Origin: Cacajao melanocephalus
Lineage: Eukaryota > Chordata > Mammalia > Primates > Pitheciidae
NCBI GenBank assembly: GCA_963573385.1
Contig: CAUYLG010033168.1
Coordinates: 124,001-188,000 of the forward strand
DNA: 64,000 bases
Direction: 5' to 3'
Both the position numbers and the translations under genes were made by a program. Positions 16,030 through 29,759 of the stretch are shown in pieces; the first letter of the stretch is position 1; each line of letters starts with the position of its first letter. The notes under the pieces are model-generated. The model was not told the DNA's origin. It did not search any database and saw nothing but the letters and a program-made list of their open reading frames with translations.

Positions 16030-16655
16030 TATTTATTTAGCCATCCCCCATTAACAAATGTTTAGATTACATCCAGTTTTATACTTTTACGAACCATGGG
16101 GTATTGCCTTCCTTGCACTTTTTTTGTTTTGTTTTGTTTTGTTTTGATACCGGGTCTTGTTCTGTTGCCCAGGCTGGATCACATGCAGCCTCGATCTCCT
16201 GGGCTCAAGCGATCCTCCTGCACTTGTCTCCTGAGTAGCTGAAATTACAGGTGCGGGTCACCGTGCTCACTAAATTATTTTATTTTTTGTTAGAGACAGG
16301 GTCTCACATTGTCACCCAGACTGGTCTTGAACTCCTGCATTTGTGTGATTATTTCTGTAGAACAGATTCCTGCAGTTGTGAGTCAGAAGGTTGTACCCGT
16401 CTCATACTCAGATCAGTAGCAGGTGATCTTGCACTGGATTTTATTCCATGCATCTGGCAGAAAGTAGCATCTGGTTTTCTTTTTCATTTTCCTCATTGTT
16501 CATGAAGATGAAGTTCAGTGTCTTTTTCTGGACTTATGAGCCATGTGAATTTCAGGACTTTATAAATTGCCACTAATATCCTTTATCTACCTTCCTCTTG
16601 GTTATGTCTCTTCTTTTATCCCTTGCTAATTTATAGATATTCTGAATTAAGTTTT
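16030..16655 (-). mobile_element. Probable old L1 pieces around an Alu
   Basis: A/T-rich, L1-antisense-like wording (ttacatccagttttatac, aggactttataaattgcc); weak. Confidence 0.4.
16121..16345 (-). mobile_element. Alu, 5'-truncated, (GTTTT)n head
   Basis: Five GTTTT units, then gggtcttgttctgttgccc; stops after cttgaactcctg. Confidence 0.85.
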
Positions 16656-16870
16656 CCCAGCCTTGGCAGTACTGACATTTGGGGCTAGATTCTTGGTTGT
16701 GGGGCCGACCTGTGCCCTGAAGGATGCTTTAAAGCCCTCTGACCTCTACCCACCAGATCTCAGTAGCACCCCCCAACCCCTGGCCCTGACCGAGCCACAG
16801 TAATCAAAAATGTCTCCAGACATTTCCTAGTGTCCCCTGGGGGCAGAATGGCACAGGGTGAGAACACGGG
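16655..16870 (-). mobile_element. MER20-like hAT relic
   Basis: cctctacccaccagatctcag and aaaatgtctccagacattt. Confidence 0.65.
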
Positions 16871-16871
16871 T

Positions 16872-17010
16872 CTAAATGATAAAATATGCAGTGAATCTTT
16901 TCTCCCAGGCTACTTCTCCTCATCTTGGTCTATGATGCCTTTTGCCGTACAGAAGTTTTTAATTTCATGGAGTCTCACTTTTCAATCTTTTCTTCTGTGG
17001 CTTTTGATGC
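16872..17010 (-). mobile_element. Old L1 fragment
   Basis: tgccgtacagaagtttttaat and caatcttttcttctgtggc are L1 antisense wording. Confidence 0.55.
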
Positions 17011-17889
17011 TAACCTACTTTTTATAGAGCAAGGAGCATAGGACATCCTCAAGTAAAATAAATGCTAGGAAATTGTGCTGATTTTGCACATTATATGAGA
17101 GTAGTAGGAGGGTAGGGAAGACCTGGATGTTTCCCCCCAGGAAAAAAGAAACCAGACCTAATTCTTCCCTCGGCGTTGATTCAGGGAGTAGGTAGGAAGT
17201 CTCCATGTGAGAGGTGTGTTCAGATTTTTATGTAACTGCTGGCAAGGCTATTTTTAGAGAAGGCCAAAGGCGGGTGACCGTGGGCACTGGGTGTTCAAAC
17301 ATAACAGAGAACTGAGCAACAGGGATGCAGGGAAACAGGTGGGCTCTGGCCAAGACCTCCTGGGGGGTGGTCATCCACAGGGGTGACTACCTGCATGTTT
17401 AGAGGCAGGGACAAGGGATCTCTGAGGAGCGATCTCAGTGTGTGACACACTGTCAGAAGGACAGACTTGACACTCTTCGGCCAGATTGATCCGGACTCTT
17501 CTCCAAAGCCATCACTGGCTCTGATGTTTATCACTGAAAGGAAGGACTTCAACTGAGAAAGATGTTTCAAAGCCTGCAAGCTGTGAAGACCAAGTTCCTC
17601 TGACTGGTAGAGAAACCCTCACCTCTTTCCAGCTCAGTCACTGCGTCTTTGGGAATAAACATGTGCAGAGGACCATTGCCTGCCTGCCCCCTTGGCAACA
17701 GGATGTCCAGGCGTGGGGTTGTCCAGGGTGTCCAGGTGCACCCCACAGGCTCTGGACATGGGGAGAAAGCAGTTGGAAATCTGGAATGTTCTCGAGAGAC
17801 AACCCAAAGGTTTTTTTTACAGGATCTTAAATTGTGGTGCTGGAATTGTTTGTGGATCTCTTTGAAGCCCTCCTAGTGGACTTAGAGTT

Positions 17890-18838
17890 GTTCTGTTTTG
17901 TGTTCATAGACTGTTTTTTTAGAGCAGTTTTAGATTTACAGAAAAATTGTGAAGTGGAAAACATTCATTCCTTGGCATTAGAATGAAGTATTGACTGAAT
18001 AAAAAATTTTTAGAAAAAGAAAGAAGCCGAGCACAGTGGCTCATGCCAGTAATCCTAGCATTTTGGGAGGCTGAGACGGAGGGATTACTTGAGGCCAGGA
18101 GTTCAAAACCAACCTGAGCGAGATACTATCTCTACAAAAAGATTCAAAAATTGGCCGGGTGTGGTGGCGCGTGCCTATATTCCCAGCTACTCAGGAGGCT
18201 GAGGTAAGAGGATCGCTTGAGGATTGCCCACGAGTTCGAGGCTATGGTGAGCTGTGATGGTGCCACCACACCCATTATAGCATCTCACATTCACATAGTA
18301 CCTCTGTTATTCTTGGTGAATCAATATTGACACGTTATTAGCAACTAAAGCCCGTAATTCAGAGTTCAGTTCACTCTGTATGTTGTTCATTCTGTGGATT
18401 TTGACAAACATGTATTGTCCACATCCACCATTATGTTTTGTGCAAAATGGTTTCACTGCCCTAAAACCCTGACAATTCCGTGTACCACTATTTGTTGTCC
18501 CTGCCCACCCACATCCCTGGCAACCATTGATCTTTTTCTCTGTAGTGTGCCTTTTCCAGAAGGTCATAGAGTTGGAATCACACAGATTTAATCACAACTT
18601 AAATATGCATTTAAAGTTTCTTTAAACGCCTTTCCTGGCTTAATAGCTCATTTCTTTTTATCATAAAAAAATATGCCCGTGTACAGAACCACACAAAGGG
18701 AATCTGTTTATCCATTCACCCATTGGCGGACATGCTGGTTGCTTCCAGGTTTTGGCAATTATAAATAAAGCCGCTGTAAACATCCACGTGCAGATTTTGG
18801 TGTGGCTGTAAGTTAATATGCAGCATAGAAGAGAATTT
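17890..18838 (-). mobile_element. Old L1 fragment split by an Alu
   Basis: agagcagttttagatttacag, then after the Alu ttgttcattctgtggattttg, tggcaaccattgatctttt, ttggcaattataaataaagc; it lies about 400 bases upstream of exon 2. Confidence 0.75.
18027..18268 (+). mobile_element. Alu, 3'-truncated
   Basis: gccgagcacagtggctcatg to gctgtgatggtgccacca, no tail. Confidence 0.85.
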
Positions 18839-18847
18839 CTACGTGCA

Positions 18848-19140
18848 GAGCCAGGTGCCGTGGCTCACACCTCTTATCTTAGCATTTTGGGAGGCTGAGA
18901 TGGGAGGATCACTTGAGGCCAGGAGTTCGAGACCAGCCTGGCCAACACGGCAAAACTCATCTTTACTAAAAATACAAAAATTACTGGGAGATGGTAGAAG
19001 GTGCTTGTAATTCCAGCTATTCAGGAGGCCGAGGTAGGAGAATTGCCTGAATCCGGGACTCAGAGGTTGCAGTGAGCTGTGATCATGCCACTGCACTCCA
19101 GCCTGGGTAGCAGAGTGAGACTGCGTCTCAAAAGGAAAAG
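18848..19140 (+). mobile_element. Alu upstream of ELAVL1 exon 2
   Basis: agccaggtgccgtggctcac to gcgtctcaaaagg; ends 97 bases before the exon. Confidence 0.9.
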
Positions 19141-19174
19141 TAAGAAGGAAAGCTAATGCAAATGCACTTACTAG

Positions 19175-19525
<351 letters not shown>

Positions 19526-20228
19526 TAACTGCAGCCTTGAAACATTGGCTGTGAAGTGTCATTTTCATTTCAGACTCCATTTGTCCGTTGCTCTTGTATA
19601 AGATTGGACATAAGGTCCCAAAAGATGAAAAATTTATTGTAAGACAGAGAGCATGTACAAAATAAGACAGTGGGAGGAGAGAAAGGTACCAGAGACAGGG
19701 CATTCTGAAAGCTGGAAGGGGCTGGAGAAGCACAGCCTGACCTGGCTTGGCCTGGGCTGGTTGATTGGGTCCCATGTGTGGGAAGGACCCTGGCGAGTGT
19801 CCTGTCCAGGGCAGGTGCAGGCAGGCCTACCCCTGTCTGCCCGCCGAGGCCTCCATGCTTGGTCAGGCCCAGGTCAGCAGAACACGGAGGACCTCATGGA
19901 CAGCACTTTGTTATGTTTAGGCTGCTCTCTCTACTGTCAACGCCATCAACTTGAACTTCTGCAACACGCTGAGCTTGAACTCTCAGAGGGGCGGGAGCCT
20001 GGCAGCTGAAAGCCCTGCTGTTCCACTCCCTCACAGTAGAACTTCTAAGCCTCTGTGTCCCCATCTGGAATGTGGAAATGGTGGCTCCTACATCCTGGTG
20101 GTGCCTACCTCATAGGTGTTTACAGAGGGCCTGGCACCTGTTAAGGCCCTACTTACAGAGTGGCCTCTGTTCCAACAGCATGGCTTCAAGGACTCTGGAG
20201 AGAATTATGGACAGACCATGTGCGGAAC

Positions 20229-20262
20229 TCTCCTCCTCCTCTTCCTCCTCCTCCTCCTCCCA
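20229..20262 (+). repeat. (CTC)n microsatellite
   Basis: ctcctcctcctcttcctc and similar, producing a poly-Leu/Pro/Ser frame of no coding value. Confidence 0.9.
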
Positions 20263-20421
20263 ATGTCCACTTTTCCTCTTCTTCCTCCTTCCTCTACCAC
20301 CGGGCCCCTTCCTTTTCGTCTCTGCCCTGCTTTAGGAAGCCAAGGAATGGTCACTCCTCCCGGTGCTCTGGCTGCCATCCTGGGTTTGGGGACTGTGATT
20401 CCCTATACTGAAAACTCATTT

Positions 20422-20714
20422 AAGGCCAGGTGGCTCATGCCTGTAATCCCACCACTTTGGGTGCTCGAGGTGGGAGGATCACTTGCTCAGGGATTCAAGA
20501 CCAGCCTTGGCAACGTGGTGAAACCCCATCTCTACCAAAAATACAAAAACTTAGCTGGGCGTGGTGGCCCGTGTCTGTGGTGTCAACTACTTGTGGGGCT
20601 GAGGCAGAAGGATCGCTTGAGTCTGAAGGGTGGAGGTTGCAGTGAGCCAAAATTGCACCACTGCACTTCAGCCTGGGCAACACAGTGAGACCTTGTCTCA
20701 AAAAAATAAAAAAG
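20422..20714 (+). mobile_element. Alu
   Basis: ggccaggtggctcatgcctg to tctcaaaaaaataaaaaag. Confidence 0.9.
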
Positions 20715-20734
20715 AAAACTAGTTTAAAAGTTAA

Positions 20735-21029
20735 GGGTCAGGCATGGTGGCTCACGCCTGTAATCCCAGTACTTTGGGAGGCCGAGTCAGGCAGATCATG
20801 AGGTCAGGAGATGGAGACCAGCCTGGCCAACGTGGTGAAACCTCATCTCCACTAAAAATACAAAAATTAGCTGGGCATGGTGTCATATGCTTATAATCCC
20901 AGCTACTGAGGAGGCTGAGGCAGGAGAATCACTTGAATCAGGGAGTCGGAGGTTGCAGTAAGCTGAGTTCACGCTGCTGCACCCCATCCTGGCGACAGAG
21001 CGAGCCTCCACCTCAAAAAAAGGAAAAGT
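20735..21029 (+). mobile_element. Alu
   Basis: gtcaggcatggtggctcacg to cacctcaaaaaaagg. Confidence 0.9.
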
Positions 21030-21170
21030 TTCTATTAAGGAAAATTTCAAGCATACATGAACATAGAGTGATGTGTTGAACCCAATGTGCCCATCATCAC
21101 ACTTTATCTTCAGTGTTGCCCCTGTTACATTAAGACACCTGACCCCTGAATGCCTCCCAAACAGCCTGTC
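21030..21170. mobile_element. Possible old LINE fragment
   Basis: aaaatttcaagcatacatgaa and ccaatgtgcccatcatcac resemble L1-associated sequence. Confidence 0.4.
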
Positions 21171-21726
21171 TGGTGTCTGTACAGAGAATTAGCTCTTCAG
21201 ATGGGGGCACTGAATACAAAAGCCTTCTGTCTTTCCATCTCTGAAAGTCTGATTTAATAAATGCCTTCTCAGTAGGGACTTTATGCAATATACAAACTTA
21301 CGTGTTAGAATATTCTAGAAGCCAGGAGACCATCCTGAATAAGAGAAGGTTTTAAAAATTCTCCTGTGCCACTAGCAAGTCTCGCCTTTCTCCTCTTACT
21401 TTCTGGTAGAAGGGAGTTTTCCTTGGTATTCCTGGGCACCAGAGATTTTGCAAGCATTCCCACAGAATTTGTGGTCCTTCTGCTGGAACCTGATTTCTTT
21501 GTTCCCTTTGTGGTTTTCAAAGGAATGTGAGCTATGCTAATAGGAACACCTAGATTTGGCTCAGTCTGGTGAGAACTGGTTTTGAGAACCAGTGAAGGCT
21601 ACAAAAGTGTAATTTGGAAATTAGTTCAGTTCAGAGATGAGCCCTGTCTTATCTTTGGACAGTAGTTAGTAATGGGCACACTGGGAGTTGTGGAGTGGCT
21701 GGGCCTGGGCTTTCAGATGAAAGAGC

Positions 21727-21764
21727 AAGAGCTACTAGCCCAGCCTCTTGCTAGTAGCTCTTGA
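21727..21764. repeat. Perfect 14-bp inverted repeat
   Basis: CAAGAGCTACTAGC (21727-21740) and GCTAGTAGCTCTTG (21751-21764) around a 10-base loop. Confidence 0.95.
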
Positions 21765-22224
21765 AGTGAGTGATTGGAGCTTCATGGAGAACATGCTGCA
21801 GCCTGGCTTTACTCATCCTGCTGGCAGTGTGGGCAAACCTCTTTGCTGGCAGGGCCTGGGGCGCAGTGTTAGGTCTCACCACCCCTCTCTCCAGCCAACT
21901 GCTTTCTCCCAACCCCTCAAGACAGCCTCTCACACGGCCAGGCGGGCACCCCAGCAAATCTGATCCCTGGCCTAGCTCCACTCACAACACGGTTGTCCCT
22001 GAGTCCCACAGCAGCCATTTCCCTGTTTGCCCTCCTCAGGCCTCTGTCCATCCCACTCACCCTCAGCTGATAACCGCCTCCTGCTTCACAGTGGAACTAA
22101 CAGCATCTCCACCTCTCCAGCCCAATCCTTCCTTCCCTTCCTGGCTTCCCAAGAGCCTCGGGCTCTCCAAGTACCCACTTTTCCTGGGCTTCGAGTGTCT
22201 TGAAAGGAATTCCTTCCAGATTTC

Positions 22225-22395
22225 CAGCTTCCTTTAGCTCAGAGTTCCTCCACATCTGTGCTCTGGACACTGTGCTGGACCGGGGCCTCTACCCACGTGG
22301 TCCCAGTAGCACCTTCCCATTGGTGAAACCCAAAAATGTCCTGGCATTGCCACATGTCCTCTAGGAGGCAGTCTTCCCCAGCGAGAGCCACTGCT
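22225..22395 (-). mobile_element. MER20-like hAT relic
   Basis: gcctctacccacgtggtcc and aaaaatgtcctggcattgcc. Confidence 0.5.
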
Positions 22396-22649
22396 GTGTG
22401 TGTTGGCCTCTTACCCACAGACTGTCCTGTTCCCTGTCTCTACCCCCTTCCAGAAGCATCCTCTCCCACTGGCTTTCAGAAGCACCTCCTCCTCCCACCT
22501 GTCTAACTGCCCTGAGGCCACACCCGCTCTGTCTTTAGCACCTTTCCCCAGCCTTTGACTCGGTCAGTTCTTGGGGTTATGCATTGCCCTCTTCTTCCAA
22601 AGTCAATAGTCGGGGTGGGTAGAGTCACCCCATGGCTTCCAGCTGCCCT

Positions 22650-23292
22650 CTGTCTGCCACCTCCTTTTTGACCAGAAAGCTGTTCTGAGCTCCAGATGCC
22701 TTCAGTCCCTCAAATTCAGTGTATTCCAGACTGACCTAACACTCCCGAAAGCCAGCCACTTGTTTCCAGTTGTCCCCACTGTTGCTGATGGTACCTCCAT
22801 CCACTTGATGGCTCTGCTCAGAAATCTAGGAGTGTCCTTGGCTCTCGTCCTCCTGGTGTTTCTCAGTCCATCCCTTTCCTCTTCCTCATCAGCCACCATC
22901 CTAGCCCAGGACATCACCACCTGTGGCCCCCACTATCACTTTGGCCTCTTAACTGGCCCCCTGCATTCCCTGAAGACCGCCCTCCTCACTGCAGCAGAGG
23001 GGCCTCTTTGATAGCCCGCATGTGACCCTGTCACTCCCCTCCTCAAACCGTTGAGGTCCCGGCCGTGTTTGCTTAAGGAGGCCTCCCCTGGCCCAAGCGT
23101 CAGATGCTCTACTGTGGGTTCTCATGGCACCCAGGCCGACCTGCACTGCGGGGTTTCCACCTACCCCTGAGCTGGAGCTTTCTGGTCCAGCACGTCAGTA
23201 TTGTTGTTGGAGGCAGGAGCCTTGTTAATTTCTATAGCCCTAGACATAGCCACAGTCAGTGTTTGCAGAGTGAATGAATGAATAAGTGAATG
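22650..23292 (+). mobile_element. L2 LINE fragment
   Basis: Remnant of the L2 reverse-transcriptase C-terminus (ctaggagtgtccttggctc, gcctcttaactggccccc, gaccctgtcactcccctcctc) through to a gaatgaatgaat-type end. Confidence 0.65.
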
Positions 23293-23919
23293 GTGCTGGG
23301 AATGGGGGAGAGTGCAGATCATTATGGACATCATTCATTCAGCAAATACTGGTTGAGTGCCAATCAAGGGCTGGGCACTGGAGGCAGAAGGAAGGAGGGG
23401 CATGGTGATGGCTGAGAGGAAGAGACTGCCACTCTCAAAGCTCAGAATGTTTCTGGCTGGCCTGGCCCTGGTCCTTACGTTGGGGATATGGCGTTGGTTG
23501 TTTGTTGGCCATTCCACCCACAAATACCAGCTAAGGAGGCTACTGCAGCGCCTGGCGGTCCTGCCTGCTGCCTTCCTGGGCAGTCCTGCCCTGGTGTTTG
23601 GTCTCTCCACGGTGGCTCTGCATGTCCCTCAGGGGATCAGAGGAATCAGCTCTCCACCCTCATGGACGGCCTGTCATGCTGAAGCCACCAGCTGCAGCCC
23701 CATTCACGGATCTGTCTTGTTGTTTACCTCTGGTTGGGTTAAAGCCTGCACCCCTACCAGGGGCTCCTGAGACCCCTGGGCACCTGCCCTCTCTCCCCAC
23801 TTGCTGTACCCCCTGCACCCCTCCAATCAAGTCCTACTCTTGGGTGCTGGTGATTCTCTGAACACTGTTCGCTGTGCAGGAATGCCCTTCCGGACTTTCC
23901 CAGCCTGGCTGCTTTTTTC

Positions 23920-24600
23920 TTAATATGAGTCATGTTTGGTCCTCACAGAAAAAAACTTAAGCATGAGCCAAGCCAAAAAAAAAAAAAAATCACCCACAAT
24001 CACACCGCTGTTAGCTCTTGGACATGTGAACCTCCAGACAACTTTCTTTACGTATTCATGGCCATAAGCAGTCACACACTTCTGCAGAATTGGCTCGCCC
24101 CTCAAGCTGCAGATAAACTTTCCTTCCTGTATCTGGACATTTTTCCTCTTCACTGAACATCTCGCGATCCCATCATCGTGCGGTCGCATAGTATTCAGCT
24201 TCCCATGTGTTGATATTTGAAAGCCCCACTGAGATAAATGTCCTGGCACAAATCTTTGCTCACTGGTTATTTCCATAGAAAGTCTTCCTGCCTGCGAAGC
24301 GGCAGACGAGAGAGTGTACCTTTTAAAGGCTCTTGGTCCCTGTTGCCAACTTGCTCTCTAGGGGACGCCTAGTTCACCCTGCCTTCTGTCTGGCCCTGAT
24401 TCACTAGCCCTGGCAGGGTTTCTCACCTCTGCCACCCTGTGAGGGACGAACAACATCCGATCGGGTGATTCCCATTTCTAGTGAAGCTCATCATTGCTTG
24501 TATTTAGTGGCTGTTGGTACTTCTTTTGTAAAATACCTTTCTTGTCCTTTGTCCATTTCTTTTGTGGACCTTGGCTGTTTCTTATTGCTGAATTAATTCA
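23920..24600. mobile_element. Probable old LINE fragment
   Basis: aaatcacccacaatcacaccg and gtcctttgtccatttctt are L1-like; boundaries uncertain. Confidence 0.4.
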
Positions 24601-25644
24601 TTCCCCACCGCCAGTCTCTGTCTCTCAGTGAAGTCTCCCCTTAATCCCCTATAGACCTTTAAAGACAGAACTCATGGGACCTGGCCCCAGGGTGCAGAGG
24701 AGGGCTTCACCCACAGGGCACTCGCCCCCCTCAGCCCTGCACCCCACATCAAGTCAGGGCTCTTCCAGCTACAAGAAGCACTGAGGGATGGAAGCGTTGT
24801 GTCTGGCAGCAGAAGACAGGGAACCAGCTCTCCAATCCTAACCCTCATCCAAAGAGAGAGGGAAATGTGTTTGGAAGTTCGAGAGCACTGGCCAGTGTCT
24901 GCCCGGTGCGGGCGGGGTGTGGGTGCCCTGTAATGCATCCGTGGTTCTCCCTGCAGAGGCAGCTTTGTGTTCTCCAGGAAGCAGCTGTCAGACTGCAGTC
25001 CCGGGGCCAGGAGCAGCATCAGGGTACCTGGGGAAATTCAAGTCTCAGTCTCTTCCCAGGCCCCTGAGTCAGCCACTCAGTGTGTTTGACCATCTGTGCT
25101 TTAACCTTCCTGGAGGGGGATGCTGTTGCCAGGCAGGCAGAGAACCAGAGCCCAGAACTTCTGACCTGTGGCCAGAAAGGGTTGGGGGGGCTCTTCCTTC
25201 AGTTGAGGGAAGTGAGAGCCAGGCATTCCTCCCTGCCAGTCCCTCCTTCCTGCTTCCCCGCCTCTCCCATCCGCATCCTGTCCATCCCACCTCCCATTCC
25301 AGGGGCCCCTTTTGCCCCCCAGCACCGAGAGCAGGCAGGCCCCCATCCTCCTGCTCCCTCACAAGCCCTCAGGCCTCCTGTCTCGGGGCTGATCTCCCAT
25401 CTCCAGGCAGGGGCTCTGACAGGCTCTGCTGCTAGTGGGCAGGAGGAGCATCCTTAAGGAGCGTGGAGATGCGAATTCCATGCCTGCTGGACTGGACTGG
25501 GATGGGGAGCATCTAGGGAGCCAAGTTGTTGCCCTGAACTCTAGATGCCCCTGGTGCAGGTGGCTTATGGACCCTGCCTGGAGAAACCAACTTGAGAGCC
25601 ACTTCCACTTCTCCTCTGGAGGCCACCTCTCCTCTGCATAAGCG

Positions 25645-25705
25645 TGGAAAGCCCTACACCCCCCATGCATTGGAATTGCCAGGGAGCTTTAAAAACTTTT
25701 AAAAG
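25645..25705 (+). mobile_element. MER5A-like fragment
   Basis: catgcattggaattgccagg followed by gagctttaaaaac. Confidence 0.45.
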
Positions 25706-25773
25706 CTTGTAATCGTTTAACTGTAAGTAACACAGGTTTGCCTCTGGCCATCTCCTCCCATAAAAAAGCACTA

Positions 25774-26090
<317 letters not shown>

Positions 26091-26559
26091 ACTGAGGCCA
26101 GCTGGCAACCCCCCTCCTTTTCTAACTTCATTGGTTGGGGGCATGGCCTGGGCAGTCAGTGGTGGCTTAAAAACCTGCCCAGGCTGGTTTGTATTGGAGG
26201 CAAGGGTGGAAGTGGGCGGTCAGGTGCTGGACGAAGCCCTTCCGAAAGTTGATAGCCTCACCCAGTGGGTGGAAACCAGGGTACCTTTGTCCCTCACCTG
26301 CCTCCCCTCCCACTGCCTGCAGGCACCCACCACAGAAAGGAGAGCAGACTCAGGAGATGAAGCCAGGCTTTGACCCACAAGGCCCAGCCTGTAGGAAGGT
26401 CAGGAGCCATTCTTCACTACCCCAGGTGCAGTCCTCTGTGTGGGTCATTCCTTTGCCACCCTGGCCTGTGCACAGATCCCAAATCTGCCATCTGGATTAG
26501 ATCACCAGCCCGCTGGCTCCACACTGGCTCTGCCCTGCTGCCAGGGGCCACTTCCCAGG

Positions 26560-26865
26560 CCTCTTGCCACACAGGCCACCTCTTTCTGGGAATACACTGG
26601 CATCATCTCCGCCTCAGAGACTTGGCACATCCTCTTCTGTCTGGACTACTCACGCCAGCCACACAGAGGTTTTGTTTCAAATATCTCCTCCGCCACAGGC
26701 CCTCCTGTCCCCTGTCTAACGCTTGTCAGTTTCTCTCCACCATGTTGTCTGACTTGCCTACAGGGATGTGACAGGTTTCATGATGGCGGCAACCGTCCTC
26801 TGTCATGCATCACTAACCCCCAGCTGAGCACAGGGCCTGACGTGTAGTAGGTGTTCAGTTAATGT
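26560..26865 (+). mobile_element. L2 LINE 3' fragment
   Basis: Worn L2 3' end closing with cagggcctgacgtgtagtag and gtgttcagttaatgtgtcag. Confidence 0.5.
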
Positions 26866-27959
26866 GTCAGCTCCTTGAAGACAGAGGAAGAGCTTTACCA
26901 GGGAAGGCAACAGGGGCTGCCCAAGGGTGTGCAACTCCCTCAGTGATGTTGGCAGGCCTGGGCACGTGTGTGGTGAGGAAGAGCATATGGCAGAGACAAG
27001 GGCCAAAAGTGGATCCTTGGGGCCTGTGGGTCTCCATGGAATGGACAGGGGATGAGGAGCCTGAGCAGGGACAGTCAGGGAGATGGAAATCTCATATGGT
27101 TTCCACATCGCAGAGGAGGGGCATCCCAAGAGGGTGGGCCCTACCCCAAGCTGCTGAAAGCTCAGGGGATACATCCTGAAACGGTCCCCAGGGCAGTGAC
27201 CATCCTAGGAGATCAGCCAGGACCACCCAGCACCTGGGAGACGAGGAAGCAGGGACTTGGGCCAGGCAGGGACTGCGTTTATGTGCTGAGAGGAGCCGGC
27301 TGTGGCTGAGGACACAGGACCAGGGCTTGGGGCTTGAGTCCTTACCGGTGTGTGACTTTCTCAAGCAGCGCTTAGTCCAGCTGAGCTGCTACAGCCAAGG
27401 AGGCAGGTGGTCCAGGCTTGTGGATGGAGCGGAAAGATGGGGCCCAAATGCAGATGGCGCTGAGCAGTTGGAGAGCAGGTGTTCAGGAAGGAAAAAACCC
27501 AGCCAGGCTGGCATCTTGGTCAGGAATCCATCTCGCAGGCGTTCTGTGGTCTGGTTTCACACTGCCGTCCGGAGCACTTGCAGAGGCCCTGGCTGTCCTG
27601 ACCTGGCTGTGCTGCTCTGTTGCTTGTTCTCTGAGCTGCGATCCCAACCCACTCCACACGGGCCTGGGCCTGCCATCTTGCTGCTCCAAGTTCTCACTTT
27701 GTCCAGGGCCCCAGAGCTGAGTCTCTCAGCCCCATGTAGTTTTCTTACAAATACGGGTCTAGAGGATCTGAGTGTGGTTTTGTTCTTTAGGAAAGAGTGG
27801 CCTATGCAGAGCTAACAGCACGTCATTTCTGTAGCTGCTGCATCCTGCAGAGGGGGAGCGGAACTCCTCCAAGCCATTCCTTAAGCATAGGCTGTGTGTC
27901 CTGACTTCCTTCCACAGAGGGCAGCGTGGAAAGGGGTAGGAGTCACTTTACAATCAAAA

Positions 27960-28485
27960 AACCCAGCACACTGACCGCCTCGGCCCAGTGATCAGGGTCA
28001 GCGCCAGCAGCAATAAGTCATATCAGTGGCCTGTGCCCTTGACATGGTGTGACAAGAAGGGCGCTCCACCCATGTTCTTCCACGCCAACACCCACGGCCC
28101 CACTCCAGCCATGACAGACTCCATCAAACCTGATTGAGAGTCTACAGAATATCTGACCAGTCCTTAAAACTGTCAAGGTCACGAGAAACAAGAAACTCTC
28201 ACAGTCCAGAGGAGCCTGAGGAGATATGACTATTAATGTTACGGGGGATCCTGGATGAGATCCTGGGGCAGGAAAGAACATGAGGGAAAGACTAAGGAAG
28301 CGGATGGGGTGTGGACTGCAGTTAATGGGAACATTCATCGTCATCAGCCCTCCATACTCCTATGCGGTGGTACCAATAGGGGAAACTGGGAGGGGGCTGT
28401 ATGGGAACTTGGTATTATCCCTGTAATTTTTCTGTAAACCTAAAACTGTTCTGAAAAATAAAATTTATTTTAAAAAGAAAGTGGC
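27960..28485 (+). mobile_element. Old L1 3' end
   Basis: gagaaacaagaaactctcacag, atgggaacttggtattatcc, tctgtaaacctaaaactgttc and an A-rich end. Confidence 0.6.
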
Positions 28486-29759
28486 AAACCTGGGTTAGGC
28501 TCTCTGGCAGATTTGTAATCTTGCTGTCAGTGAGAGGGGTCTGGATGCCCCGGCCCAGCTGCCAGGAGGGTAACGTGTGTTGTAAGATGTATGTTAACTT
28601 TGTGGTCTAAAGCGTTTTCGGCTATCACGCTGGATTCCTTAGTAGACCAGATCTTGTTATCGAAGTGTGCCTGAGCTATACCTTGATTAGAAGAAAAGTA
28701 TTTGTTACATCTTGTAGGATCTACTTTTTGAACTTTGCATCTCCTGTAGTTGCCAATTCTGCCTGTACTAGTCCTCTAGAAATAGGTTAAACTGAAGCGA
28801 CTTGATGGAAGGAACTCTCCACAGGGCTTGTTTTCTAAAGAAAAGTATTGTTTGGAGGAGCAAAGTTATAAGCCTACCCAAGCATATCATAAAACTGTTA
28901 AAAAATAACTCAGAGCCAGTCTTGTGGATGGCCTTCTGCCTCAGTGGGGCTCCAGGCCTCCTCCTCTTCAGCGATCTGCTCATTGTCACCCTCTGCCGGC
29001 TGGGGGAATGGAGTGGTGCTGGGTGAGGCCTGCCGGGCTGGCCACCCACAGCTGGTGCTCACTAGCCTTGCGACTGAGTGGATAAGCTGTGGGGGAGGGC
29101 AGGGACTGTGTTCTTCCCTGCGCCTCCTCACTTCTCCTTTAGTGAGAGTGTTTGGCCAGATGTTCTGTGAAGCTCCTTCTGAACCCCTACCCCAGAGGCT
29201 ATCGCCTCTGGTCCTGCCCTCGCCATCCTGATTCCCTCCTGTGGCGTCCAGTGAATGGGTGTTCACTTGTACCTGTGCTGAGTGTTTCATAGAGGGGGTG
29301 CGGGGACACCTGCCTGTGACCCTGGTTCTCCCCCACTGCCGAGAGAAGCTCAGGAGATGGCCAGGGCTACGAAGCCAGGGCAGGGCCTGCCCTGCAGGGC
29401 TGGGGATTCTCAGCTCCTGGCCTCTCCTTGGGCTCCCCATCCTCTTCTGCCCCACAGCGGGTTCGGGCTGGTCTCAGGCTTGGGGAGGTAAATGGAACTG
29501 GTGTTGGGTGGTGCCAGCAGGCCCTCCTGCTTTGGAGAAGGAAGTGGCAAAGCAACAGCGACACAAACTGGGGTCCACTAGCCTGTCCACCTCCATGGCC
29601 TTCCTCATCCTTACCACCCAGGCCCCACAGAGCAGCTGGCACCCACGGGACTGATCATTCAGAAAGATGTCGTCCATAGCAGTTTTTTTTTTTTTTTATT
29701 TCTAAATATTCCTTTTTAAATCACCTTTAGGGCTTTCTTAATTACAAAAATAAAACCTT

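Noticed and set aside
20116..20688. 190-codon frame with Leu- and Pro-rich run
   Set aside because: Made from a (CTC)n microsatellite and an Alu.
22650..23292. Frames with reverse-transcriptase-like phrases
   Set aside because: Decayed L2 relic with stops and frame changes; not an active element.
24917..25435. 172-codon frame in intron 2
   Set aside because: No domain, splice or promoter context; expected by chance in GC-moderate sequence.
27327..27815. 162-codon frame in intron 2
   Set aside because: No recognisable homology or supporting signals.
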